Assembly (NCBI GenBank): GCA_017994935.1
Contig: JAGOJU010000039.1
Span: 1 to 33,325, forward strand
Origin: Opitutaceae bacterium
GTDB lineage: Bacteria; Verrucomicrobiota; Verrucomicrobiia; Opitutales; Opitutaceae
Length of the DNA stretch: 33,325 nucleotides
Direction: 5' to 3'
This document shows, one piece after another, positions 25,814-33,325 of the stretch. The stretch's first letter is position 1. Each line of letters opens with the position of its first letter. The notes beneath the pieces were generated by a model that had not been told where the DNA came from, searched no databases, and worked only from the letters and a program-made list of their open reading frames with translations. A program made the translations under genes and the position numbers.

Positions 25814-27547
25814 TCAATAGACGTCGCGCAGGTAGCGTTTCCCCGCCCTGAGCGACTGCACATAGGCGGTGGCAGCATCAGGTGATTTTCCCCCGGCGCG
25901 TTCAACGACGGTATGCAGCGCGGCCTCAACGTCCTTTGCCATGCGGCTGGCGTCACCGCACACGTAGACATGTGCGCCTGCCTCGAGCCAGGCCCACATC
26001 TCTTTCGCGGACTCGAGCATACGTTGCTGCACGTATATCTTTTCCGTCTGGTCGCGGGAGAATGCCAGGTCGAGACGGGTGAGAAATCCCTCGGCATGCA
26101 GCGCGGTCATTTCCTCGCGGTAGAGAAAATCCGTGGCAGCCCTTTGATCCCCGAAGAAGAGCCAGTTTTTGCCGCGCGCGCCGACCGCCCGGCGTTCCTC
26201 GAGAAACGCGCGGAACGGTGCAATGCCTGTGCCAGGACCGATCATGATCGCAGCGGTGTCCCCGGGAGGAGGCCGAAACGACGGATTCGCATGGACAAAA
26301 ACACCTGCAAGGGACTCTCCAAGTTTGACCCGGTCAGCCAGATAGGTCGAGCAAACGCCCTTGCGGCTTCGAGATTGGGCCTCGTATCGCACGGCCCCGA
26401 CGGTGAGATGGACCTGTCCAGGATGGGCTTTTGGTGAGGAGGAAATCGAATAGAGACGCGGCTGGAGTTTCCCGAGCGCGCGTACGAACTTTTCCGGGCT
26501 GACCTGCCGCTCAACCGGGGCGCCCAGGAGCACATCTATGACGTGATGAGGCTCTCGGCAGCCTGGATAGAGCCCGAGCAAGTCTGCGCGTGGTTTGCCC
26601 AAGTCGCAGCATTCCAGTAGAGCGCGGCGCAGCGAGGTGCCCTCACCTGAAGGTGTTGTCACCGCCTCCTCGCCGTCGCATCCAAGGACCGCCAGAATCT
26701 CACCGACGAGTTCGGGGCAATTGTGAGGCATGACACCGAGCGCGTCGCCCGCCTCGTAAGCGAGGCCCGACGAAGCGAGGTCGAACTCAACGTGATTCAC
26801 CTGCTTCGCCGAACCTGGCGCGTTGAGCGTCCGGGATGCGAGCACGCGGGCGGGAAAGTGACGCCTTCTTGAATAGCCTGATGAATCGTGAGCGCTGGCG
26901 GCTTCGCCACCCGTGGATGTCGCGGTGGTGGTTGCGGGGCTGGCAAGTGGTGGTACTGCGCCGAAGGCCGGCAGCGCGGTGTCGAGCCACTTGGCAAAGG
27001 CCGTCTCGTAGTCGAGGTCGCAGTCCACGCGTGACGCGATCCGTGTCGCGCCCCGGCTTTCCAGACGGGCGTCGAAGTCCTTCCCGCATTGACAAAACAG
27101 CGTGTAATTCGTGTCGCCCAGTGAGCAGACCGAAAAGCGCATCTGTGACAGCGATGGCGACTCCTCCCTGCCAAGCGCCGTATGCAGCGCCTTGGCGGAG
27201 TCCGGTGGTTCGCCATCGCCATAGGTACTGACGATTACGAGCACATTGTTTTCAGTGACGAGCCGGGAGACGTCGGTTTGGGCCATGTCCAGTACCATCG
27301 CTGCGAAGCCGCGTTTGCCGGCATCCTTGGCTGCTTTCCTGGCCAGGCTTTCTGCAGTGCCGGACTGTGAACCGTAGAGAATTGTGAGTGGGATCAGCGG
27401 TGCGCCGGCCTCCTTTGCGGGCTTCGGGACGTGCAGGTCGACGGGGGCAGGGGCGCGGGAGAAGAGTCCGGCCAGGTAACCGTTGAGCCATGCGCGCTGT
27501 TCGAGAGTGAATGGTGCAGTGTCGGGAATGACGGGAAGCGTATTCAT
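25814..27547 (-). CDS. cysJ: CysJ-type NADPH flavoprotein reductase (probable electron donor to the sirohaem reductase)
   Basis: The 577-residue product has the CysJ domain order. An N-terminal FTLEQRAWLNGYLAGL resembles the CysJ leader, then a flavodoxin domain has the FMN loop YGSQSGTAESLA (residues 58-69), VSTYGDGEPPDSA and SLGDTNYTLFCQCG. A variable linker (about 200-225) leads to the FAD domain with RLYSISSSPK (364-373) and the NADPH domain with IGPGTGIAPFRAFLEER (436-452), VYVCGDASRMAKDVE and a C-terminal tyrosine. It passes electrons from NADPH through FAD and FMN to a sirohaem partner. Its ATG overlaps the stop of the NirA-type gene (TGATG), so the two are translationally coupled. Context favours nitrite reduction over sulfite, though either is possible. 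Confidence 0.9.
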   Translation of the reverse strand: MNTLPVIPDTAPFTLEQRAWLNGYLAGLFSRAPAPVDLHVPKPAKEAGAPLIPLTILYGSQSGTAESLARKAAKDAGKRGFAAMVLDMAQTDVSRLVTENNVLVIVSTYGDGEPPDSAKALHTALGREESPSLSQMRFSVCSLGDTNYTLFCQCGKDFDARLESRGATRIASRVDCDLDYETAFAKWLDTALPAFGAVPPLASPATTTATSTGGEAASAHDSSGYSRRRHFPARVLASRTLNAPGSAKQVNHVEFDLASSGLAYEAGDALGVMPHNCPELVGEILAVLGCDGEEAVTTPSGEGTSLRRALLECCDLGKPRADLLGLYPGCREPHHVIDVLLGAPVERQVSPEKFVRALGKLQPRLYSISSSPKAHPGQVHLTVGAVRYEAQSRSRKGVCSTYLADRVKLGESLAGVFVHANPSFRPPPGDTAAIMIGPGTGIAPFRAFLEERRAVGARGKNWLFFGDQRAATDFLYREEMTALHAEGFLTRLDLAFSRDQTEKIYVQQRMLESAKEMWAWLEAGAHVYVCGDASRMAKDVEAALHTVVERAGGKSPDAATAYVQSLRAGKRYLRDVY

Positions 27548-29346
27548 CAGCTTGAGAACCTCTCCTGGAGTTCCTTGACGGAGTGGCGCCGGACCCAGGC
27601 CACGAAGGTCTCGCCGGAGGCCCTTTCCGTTTCATAGGTGGTGAGGATGCGCTCGACGGTCCGGTTGACCTCAGCGTGGTGCACGCCACGAAAGAGCTCG
27701 CGAGCGATGCCCTGCTCGTTGTCCATGCCGCCACCGAGAACCAGATTGTAACCTTCGGAACCATCGGCGAGCTTGGAGCCGACCAGCCCCAGGTCGCCGC
27801 AGTAGTGCTGGGCACAGCTGTTGGGACAACCGGTAAAGTGAATGTTCACCGGGCAGGTGATCTTCACGCGACTGCCCAGGTGTTTCATCAGTGAGGCTGC
27901 GTGTGCCTTCGTGTCGGCCGCCGAGTATTTGCACCCCTTGTTGCCCGTACACGCGATGATACCCCCTGCGGATGCCGGGGCTTCGTGATAAAAACCGAGA
28001 CGGGCGATGGAGCGCAGGGCGGTTTGAACGAAAGCGTCCGGCACATGTGGAATGATGACACTTTGCCAGACGGTGAGGCGTAGTTCGCCTTTGCCGTAGT
28101 GCGTGGCGAGGTCGGCCAGGGAGTGCATCTGCCTGGCGGTCATGCGCCCGGCGGGGGTGCCGAAGCCCAGGGAGTGCATTCCCTTTTGCATCTGGCGCGA
28201 GGCGCCCAGCCATCCGTGCTTGATGACTGGACGGCGCGGTTCGCAGACGGACAGCGGCGCATGCACCAGTGCGAAGGCGAGTTTCTTCTGGGTTTCGGCA
28301 ATGAACTTTTCAACTCCCCACGTATCGAGCAGGTATTTCAACCGGGCCTTTTTCCGATTGGTACGATCGCCGTGTTCCTTGAATACGCGGATCATGGCCG
28401 CCGCGACAGCCACGGTTTCCGATGGGCGAAGCAGGAGGCCCGTGTCGCGCGCAAAGTCGCCGTGCCCTGAGATCCCCCCGAGCAGGAGGCGGAAGAATAC
28501 GCCGGGTTCCACAGCAGGCGTCTGCGCTGCCGAGGCTGCCAGTGTTTTTTCCGTCACCCGAACCGCCGTAAAACCGATGTCATTCGTATCCGAGGCCGTG
28601 CTGATGTCGCCACCATTGTCGAAGGCGACGTTGAATTTGCGCGGCAGACCGAAGAGGTCGCGATGATTGAGGATATAGTGGTGAAGCCCCTTCGCAAAGG
28701 GGCGCACATCGATCAGTTCAACCGGCGAAAATCCGCTGTCGGGTGAGGCTGTGATGTTGCGCACATTGTCCGCTCCCGCACCGCGTGAGGTGAGGCCCAG
28801 ATCCTGGATGCGGGTGAGCACCTTGATGATGTCGCGGGGCCTGAACTCCCGAATCTGAAGGTTCCCGCGGGTGGTGATGTGGGCACAATCCGCTCCCAGA
28901 TCGTGAGCGAGATCCGCGATGCCGTGCAGCTGCGTAGCCGTGAGTTCGCAGGCGGGGATGCGCAGGCGCAGCATGAAGCTGTTCTGGGTCGGGGCGACAT
29001 GGAACAGGCCGTGGTACTTGAAGCGGAAGGTGTCCGCTTCGTCCGGGAACGTATCCTTGTCCGCGTGTGCGACCAGCTTTTCCCAGATATCGAGCGGATT
29101 CTCGTCGTATTTCCAACGCTCCGGTTTGCAGAGGTCGCCTAGCGGTGTGCCGTAGACGGTGTCTTCCGCGGATGGAGCAGCCAGATTGGTGGCTCCACTG
29201 CCCGGATTCGCGGTGAACTTTCCCCCGGATGTTTCTCCCACAAACGGTGCCCGGGCGGCCATGGCCGCGAGAAAACCTTCCAGGTACTCCTTTTGTTCCT
29301 TAGAAAATCCCGCTGAGGGAGGAGGCGTCGTTGCAGGCGAACTCAT
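27547..29346 (-). CDS. nirA: NirA-type sirohaem/4Fe-4S nitrite (or sulfite) reductase
   Basis: The 599-residue product has the two-fold ferredoxin-like/sirohaem repeats of the nitrite/sulfite reductase family. The first half has FMLRLRIPACELTATQLHGI and HITTRGNLQIREF, and the second GELRLTVWQSVIIPHV. The 4Fe-4S/sirohaem cysteines are 466 and 472 in CTGNKGC and 507 and 511 in CPNSC, followed by GDLGLVG. It reduces nitrite to ammonium, or sulfite to sulfide, by six electrons in the cytoplasm. It lies four bases after the nitrite-channel gene and overlaps the flavoprotein gene by one base. The nitrate reductase and channel in the same run argue for nitrite. The N-terminal FSKEQKEYLEGFLAAMAARA resembles the start of the CysJ-like protein next door. 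Confidence 0.9.
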   Translation of the reverse strand: MSSPATTPPPSAGFSKEQKEYLEGFLAAMAARAPFVGETSGGKFTANPGSGATNLAAPSAEDTVYGTPLGDLCKPERWKYDENPLDIWEKLVAHADKDTFPDEADTFRFKYHGLFHVAPTQNSFMLRLRIPACELTATQLHGIADLAHDLGADCAHITTRGNLQIREFRPRDIIKVLTRIQDLGLTSRGAGADNVRNITASPDSGFSPVELIDVRPFAKGLHHYILNHRDLFGLPRKFNVAFDNGGDISTASDTNDIGFTAVRVTEKTLAASAAQTPAVEPGVFFRLLLGGISGHGDFARDTGLLLRPSETVAVAAAMIRVFKEHGDRTNRKKARLKYLLDTWGVEKFIAETQKKLAFALVHAPLSVCEPRRPVIKHGWLGASRQMQKGMHSLGFGTPAGRMTARQMHSLADLATHYGKGELRLTVWQSVIIPHVPDAFVQTALRSIARLGFYHEAPASAGGIIACTGNKGCKYSAADTKAHAASLMKHLGSRVKITCPVNIHFTGCPNSCAQHYCGDLGLVGSKLADGSEGYNLVLGGGMDNEQGIARELFRGVHHAEVNRTVERILTTYETERASGETFVAWVRRHSVKELQERFSS

Positions 29347-29350
29347 GGCG

Positions 29351-30217
29351 TCAAATGCGCGCGGGTTCGGGTTTCAGGATGTCCGGCGCCGATGCGGGTG
29401 TGGATGTGGGTGAAGGCATCGCTGCCTTTGCGGTCGAGGGACGATAGGTCCAATAGAGAAACAGTCCGGTGAAGAGGAATCCTCCTGCAAAATTGCCTAG
29501 CGTGACAGGAATCTGGTTCCAAAACCACCAGTCGGAGAAACTCACTTTGGCTCCGAGGATCATGCCGGTCGGAATCAGGAACATGTTCACCACGGCATGT
29601 TCGAAACCTTGTCCGAAGAATGTCAGGACGGGTAGCCACATTGCTGCGATCTTACCCGCAGTCGATTGCGACGTAAGCGCCATGACCACGCCCAGGCAAA
29701 CCATCCAGTTGCAGAGCATCGCCTTTACGAACACGGTAGTCATGCCTGCAGATCCGCTTGCCGCATAGGCAATCGTTTTGGATTCCGCGGCCGTCACGAT
29801 TCGCGCGGCGATGCCTGCGGGAGCGTCGGTCCCCAAGTTTGTCATGGCGACATAGAGCATCAGCCCGTAGAGGACACTGCCGGTCAGGTTTCCGAGAAAT
29901 ACCCAAAGCAGGTTGTTTAATACGCTGCTCCAAGGGGCGCGCCCGGCAACACCGGCCACCGCGACAACCGCAAAATTTCCAGTCACCAATTCCAGACCGA
30001 GAAGCACGATCATCACGAAACCCACGGGAAAGACGATTGCACCAGTCAGTGGCACGCCGGTTTGCAGGCTCGCCGTGAATGCCAGGCTTGTGGCGCAACC
30101 GAGCAGGGCACCCGAGAGGATGCTGCGCAGCAGCAGGTCGTTGATCCTGAGCGAGGATTTGGCTTCGCCGCTGGCCAGCATGGCCTTCACGACGTCGGCA
30201 GGTTTGATGTAATCCAT
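29351..30217 (-). CDS. nirC: Formate/nitrite transporter family channel, probable nitrite transporter
   Basis: The 288-residue product has six hydrophobic segments and the FNT signatures: a cytoplasmic N-terminus DYIKPADVVKAMLASGEAKS, GLELVTGNFAVVAVA, VKAMLCNWMVCLGVVMAL and FGQGFEHAVVNMFLIPTGMI, with the pore histidine in GFEH and the asparagine in VVNM. FNT proteins form pentameric channels for formate, nitrite or hydrosulfide. Position between nitrate reductase and nitrite reductase makes nitrite (uptake or release) the likely substrate. A proline/alanine-rich tail of about 25 residues ends the protein. No separate nitrate transporter is present in the window. Confidence 0.92.
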   Translation of the reverse strand: MDYIKPADVVKAMLASGEAKSSLRINDLLLRSILSGALLGCATSLAFTASLQTGVPLTGAIVFPVGFVMIVLLGLELVTGNFAVVAVAGVAGRAPWSSVLNNLLWVFLGNLTGSVLYGLMLYVAMTNLGTDAPAGIAARIVTAAESKTIAYAASGSAGMTTVFVKAMLCNWMVCLGVVMALTSQSTAGKIAAMWLPVLTFFGQGFEHAVVNMFLIPTGMILGAKVSFSDWWFWNQIPVTLGNFAGGFLFTGLFLYWTYRPSTAKAAMPSPTSTPASAPDILKPEPARI

Positions 30218-30311
30218 GAGAAGGGATGATTCAGGTCTTCAGTCCGCTCTCTTGAGCTCCCTCCGTGCCATGACGGGTCGGGCGGATCATTGATCTGCTG
30301 CAACGTTTTAA

Positions 30312-32549
30312 TCAGAATGATGAATCATCCTCATCATGGTCTGCTGTCCAACGGTCGACTCGTACGGCGCATGCCTTGTAGCTTGGCTGGCGGGAGTAGG
30401 GATCGAACGATGGAAATGTCAGGCGGTTCACCTTGGCGAAGTGCATCGGCATGAAGAGATGGCCGCTCAGGATGTTGGGAGTTATGAGAACAAAGGCAGT
30501 CGCTGCGCCGCGACGCGAGCGGACGGTGACCATGTCATTGTTTTTCAGGTTCAGCCTTGTTGCATCCAAGGGATTGATTTCGACATACAATGCGGTTGGA
30601 GCCAGTCGCCGGAGGACTTCGCTCTTGTCGGTTCGGGAACCGGTGTGCCATTGGGATGAGGATCCGCGTCCGGTTAGCAGCAGGAAGGGATATTCAGCGT
30701 CCGGCGGCTCGGACATGGGTCGTGGAGACTCGAAGTGAAAAACGGCCCGCCCATCCGGAGTGTAGAATCGCCCGTCGGAATAGAGTCGGCGTTCGTGGCC
30801 CCGCGATGCGTCGGATGGAGTGTCAGCATAGGGCCATTGGATGCCGCCCGCTGATTCGATGTGCGCGTAGCCATCGATGCCGCTGAAGTCGCAGGGCTGG
30901 CCGCGCGACAATTCCTGCAGGATTTCGAATGCTGCCTTTGGATTCGCCCATCGCGCGAACATGTCGCCGCAACCCCATTTCTCTGCGACGAGTTTGAAGA
31001 TCGAAAAGTCGCTCAGAGCCTCCCCTGGAGCGCGTGAAACCTTTCGAATGACCCCCAGCCTGCGCTCGGAGTTGATCAGCACACCCTCCTTCTCTCCCCA
31101 ACCTGCGGCGGGCAGGACGAGATCCGCCAGCCGGGCGGTTTCGGTGGTGGGATACATGTCCTGAACGACCAGGAAATCGAGTTTGTTTCGGAGTGCGAGA
31201 AAACGCGACTGATTGATCCACGAGTGGGCGGTGTTGGTTGCGATCACCCAGAGTCCGCGGATCATCCCATTGTCGATGCCGTCGATGATTTCATCGTAGG
31301 CCCAACCCTTCTGCGCGGGGATCGATTCAGGAGGGATGCCGAGGATGGTGGCCACGTGTGAACGGTGGGAGGCAGAGGCGAAATCGTATCCGCCCAGAAG
31401 CGACGAGGTGTTGGCGAACAACCGGGAGCCCATGGCATTGCATTGTCCGGTGATCGAGTTTGCACCTGTCCCGGGTCTCCCGATGTTCCCTGTCATCAGT
31501 GCAAGATTGATGATGGCCTGGGCCGTGCGGGTCGACTCGTGGCCCTGATTGACCCCCATTGTCCACCAGAAAGAAACACGCTTCCGCGTTGCCACGATTT
31601 CGATCAGGCGATCAAAGGTGGCAGCAGGTATAGCCGTTTCCTGCAAAATTCGATCGCGCGGATAGTCGCGGAGAAATGTCTGAAATTCCTCGAACCGGCT
31701 TGTATGTGCGTCGACGAAGGCGCGATCCACCGCTCCTCGATCGAGTAGTCCGCGGGCGATCCCATACAGAAGAACGAGGTCACTCTTAGGTCGTAGCGGA
31801 ACATGCAGCGTGGCCGCCATGGCTGTCTCGGTTAGGCGCGGGTCGACTACAACGATTTCCGGAGTGTGGGGATTTCGCATCACGCGCTGCCACATGATGG
31901 GATGGGCTATGCATGGATTCGACCCGATGAAGACGAGCGCATCGCTTTCCTCGAAGTCGGCATAGGTATAGGGGGGGGCATCGAATCCAAAGGACTGACG
32001 ATAGGCGACATGGGAAGTCGCCATACACTGACGGGTGTTCGAATCGAGGTGGAGGAGTCCCATGCCGAATTTTGTCACAGCCCCGAGAAGCGCCATTTCC
32101 TCCACGGTGATTTGCCCCGTGCCGAGCACCGCGATGGAGTGTTGACCGTGGCGGCGTTGCACGTCCTTGAACCGGTTGACGAAGGTGTCCAGGGCCATGG
32201 TCCAGGGCACGGCTTCCATCTGTCCGGTGATTTGATTTCGAAGCAAAGGGGTTCGTCCGCGGTCCGGAGCTCCGAGGGGTGTCAGTGCCTCCCATCCTTT
32301 GGGACAGGCCATGCCGAGATTTACGGGGTAATGAGGGTCGGGTGTAAGGTTGATCGCCTGGCCGGTGTGATCCACGTGCACAGTGAGAGCGCAGCCCGTA
32401 CTGCAAAAGCCGCACACGGATCGGACCGTGCCTGCGGGCTTGAGTCGGGCCGGCACGCGGCCAAGGCCGAATCCTCCCGGGTGGAGTACCAGTTCAGAGG
32501 TCATCGGACCCTTGCGTGCGGTCAGAGCGCGGGCAAGACGGTCGTTCAT
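30312..32549 (-). CDS. nasA: Assimilatory-type nitrate reductase catalytic subunit (molybdopterin oxidoreductase)
   Basis: The 745-residue product has N-terminal 4Fe-4S cysteines 46, 49, 53 and 82 (VCGFCSTGCAL and GMACPKG). The Mo-bis-MGD core has LDSNTRQCMATSHVAYRQSF with the probable molybdenum-ligating cysteine 175, FIGSNPCIAHPIMWQRV, WWTMGVNQGHESTRTAQAI, NLALMTGNIGRPGTGANSIT and GQCNAMGSR. A C-terminal cap domain has LLTGRGSSSQWHTGSRTDKS, LFMPMHF and SRQPSYKACAVRV. These fit the NarB/NasA/NapA branch. No Tat signal is present, so it should be cytoplasmic, reducing nitrate to nitrite. It lacks the C-terminal NasA-type extra 2Fe-2S domain. Its ATG overlaps the upstream DmsC-like stop (ATGA), which fixes the start at 32549; MTSELV at 32504 is an alternative. 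Confidence 0.92.
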   Translation of the reverse strand: MNDRLARALTARKGPMTSELVLHPGGFGLGRVPARLKPAGTVRSVCGFCSTGCALTVHVDHTGQAINLTPDPHYPVNLGMACPKGWEALTPLGAPDRGRTPLLRNQITGQMEAVPWTMALDTFVNRFKDVQRRHGQHSIAVLGTGQITVEEMALLGAVTKFGMGLLHLDSNTRQCMATSHVAYRQSFGFDAPPYTYADFEESDALVFIGSNPCIAHPIMWQRVMRNPHTPEIVVVDPRLTETAMAATLHVPLRPKSDLVLLYGIARGLLDRGAVDRAFVDAHTSRFEEFQTFLRDYPRDRILQETAIPAATFDRLIEIVATRKRVSFWWTMGVNQGHESTRTAQAIINLALMTGNIGRPGTGANSITGQCNAMGSRLFANTSSLLGGYDFASASHRSHVATILGIPPESIPAQKGWAYDEIIDGIDNGMIRGLWVIATNTAHSWINQSRFLALRNKLDFLVVQDMYPTTETARLADLVLPAAGWGEKEGVLINSERRLGVIRKVSRAPGEALSDFSIFKLVAEKWGCGDMFARWANPKAAFEILQELSRGQPCDFSGIDGYAHIESAGGIQWPYADTPSDASRGHERRLYSDGRFYTPDGRAVFHFESPRPMSEPPDAEYPFLLLTGRGSSSQWHTGSRTDKSEVLRRLAPTALYVEINPLDATRLNLKNNDMVTVRSRRGAATAFVLITPNILSGHLFMPMHFAKVNRLTFPSFDPYSRQPSYKACAVRVDRWTADHDEDDSSF

Positions 32550-33325
32550 GGCGTTGGGAGCCCGGGCATTCCTGGAGCCGCCACGGCGCGGAAGAAGAGT
32601 GTGCGTTCTACGAACTCGCCGATTGCAAAGACGGCAAATCCCAAACGCAGATTGCCGGTGGCAAGAAGGCAGGCCGCCGCAAGTCCGAGACCGACCCTGA
32701 CGAGCACCGTCGTCAGGAGAGGTCCCCGAAGCAGGCGTGTTGAAAGCTGCTCGCTTCCTTTTGCCCTGTCACGGGACAAGAGGTGAAGCCCTTCAGCCGC
32801 CACTTTCAGAAAGAGTGCTCCTGAAGCGGCGAGAGGATGCAGCACGCTCAGCGCGGCAATTGCGGCCGTCGCCAGGAATTTTCCGAAGGTGGCGGATGGC
32901 GACCAGAATTGGCGTCGGGTGTCCACGTAGATCATTGCGGAACAAACGATCGCGGCGGCTGCGAGGATCAGCAGCGATACGGTTGCCAGCAGAGGCGGGA
33001 TCGAAAAAAGCTCCCAGGTCGTCGCGAGGTGGAGGGTGGCCACCGGCATGACTGCGCCGAAGACAACCGCCTCGCGGCTAAGCCATGAACGTCGCAGATT
33101 GAGAAACACGCGCCATGCACGAAACGGTTGGCCGAGGTGCGCGATGCTGGCGATCAGACCGGCGAGAAAAAGCGCGTACCCGGCGGTTGCGATGCCTTTC
33201 GTGGAGAATTCACCGGTGATGATCGCACTGCTGGCCACCTGCAAACCCATGCCCGACTGGGTCAGCACGAGCATCGCCGCGAGGGGCGTGTGTCCACACT
33301 GGACGGGAAGTGCGCTCGCATCAGA
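32546..33325 (-). CDS. DmsC/YnfH-like membrane anchor subunit of a molybdoenzyme (5' end beyond window)
   Basis: The reading frame is open to the right edge, so the N-terminus is missing; 259 residues are visible. HTPLAAMLVLTQSGMGLQVA matches the DmsC-type start of the first membrane helix. About seven further hydrophobic segments follow, ending LGFAVFAIGEFVERTLFFRA, where GEF-ER-FF is typical of DmsC. HLGQPFRAWRVFLNLRRSWL, then SREAVVFGA, matches the conserved loop (HLG, R-W, SWLSRE). DmsC-type anchors hold molybdoenzymes at the inner membrane and oxidise quinol. The preceding visible residues (SDASALPVQCG) may be a linker from an upstream domain, possibly an iron-sulfur DmsB-like part fused to it (inference). 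The stop overlaps the nitrate reductase start by four bases. Confidence 0.85.
   Translation of the reverse strand, partial: SDASALPVQCGHTPLAAMLVLTQSGMGLQVASSAIITGEFSTKGIATAGYALFLAGLIASIAHLGQPFRAWRVFLNLRRSWLSREAVVFGAVMPVATLHLATTWELFSIPPLLATVSLLILAAAAIVCSAMIYVDTRRQFWSPSATFGKFLATAAIAALSVLHPLAASGALFLKVAAEGLHLLSRDRAKGSEQLSTRLLRGPLLTTVLVRVGLGLAAACLLATGNLRLGFAVFAIGEFVERTLFFRAVAAPGMPGLPTP

Noticed and set aside
30285..30295. GATCATTGATC upstream of the nitrite-channel gene, similar to the GATCAT operator.
   Set aside because: The half-sites are spaced differently (one-base centre) and no surrounding bases match the two operator copies; an 11-base palindrome could arise by chance.

Overview
The window looks like chromosomal DNA from a GC-rich Gram-negative bacterium of the Verrucomicrobiota, most likely Opitutaceae-like. 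This is inferred from four things: a secreted propeller/HEAT/cytochrome protein of the kind found in Planctomycetes and Verrucomicrobia, a secreted DUF1080-type hydrolase, a fused SecDF, and lipid A synthesis (LpxK). There is no rRNA, recognisable tRNA, transposase, phage gene or CRISPR array. Coding density is high and no gene-free stretch exceeds about 250 bases.

Region 1 (1-8120) looks like a sugar-utilisation locus. Two exported proteins are divergently transcribed: a 3-keto-disaccharide hydrolase-family protein, cut by the left edge, and a 999-residue PVC-type cytochrome/dehydrogenase-like protein. They are followed by a GntR/periplasmic-binding-type regulator, a DeoR-type repressor, a Gfo/Idh/MocA oxidoreductase and a PfkB-type kinase. 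A 25-bp sequence in the divergent promoter recurs (21/25 identical) just upstream of the DeoR gene. This suggests one regulon joining periplasmic oxidation and hydrolysis to cytoplasmic reduction and phosphorylation.

Region 2 (8205-25809) is mostly housekeeping: a TPMT-like methyltransferase, recN, class II fructose-bisphosphate aldolase, a large topoisomerase III with a repeated C-terminus, a class V aminotransferase, lpxK, arginine decarboxylase speA, and then yajC, secDF and recJ. After these come a SatD-family protein and a DUF3307 membrane protein, separated by a striking nested palindrome. The SatD-like protein has features that recall a nucleotide-cyclase palm domain plus a C-terminal helix-turn-helix.

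Region 3 (25814-33325, all minus strand) is a nitrate/nitrite assimilation cluster. In transcription order it holds a DmsC-like membrane anchor (cut by the right edge), a Mo-bis-MGD nitrate reductase, a formate/nitrite channel, a NirA-type sirohaem reductase and a CysJ-type NADPH flavoprotein. Junctions are very tight (ATGA and TGATG overlaps). The DmsC-like anchor suggests the nitrate reductase draws electrons from the quinol pool, and the CysJ-like protein probably feeds the sirohaem enzyme.

All calls rest on reading protein motifs by eye; no database search was run.
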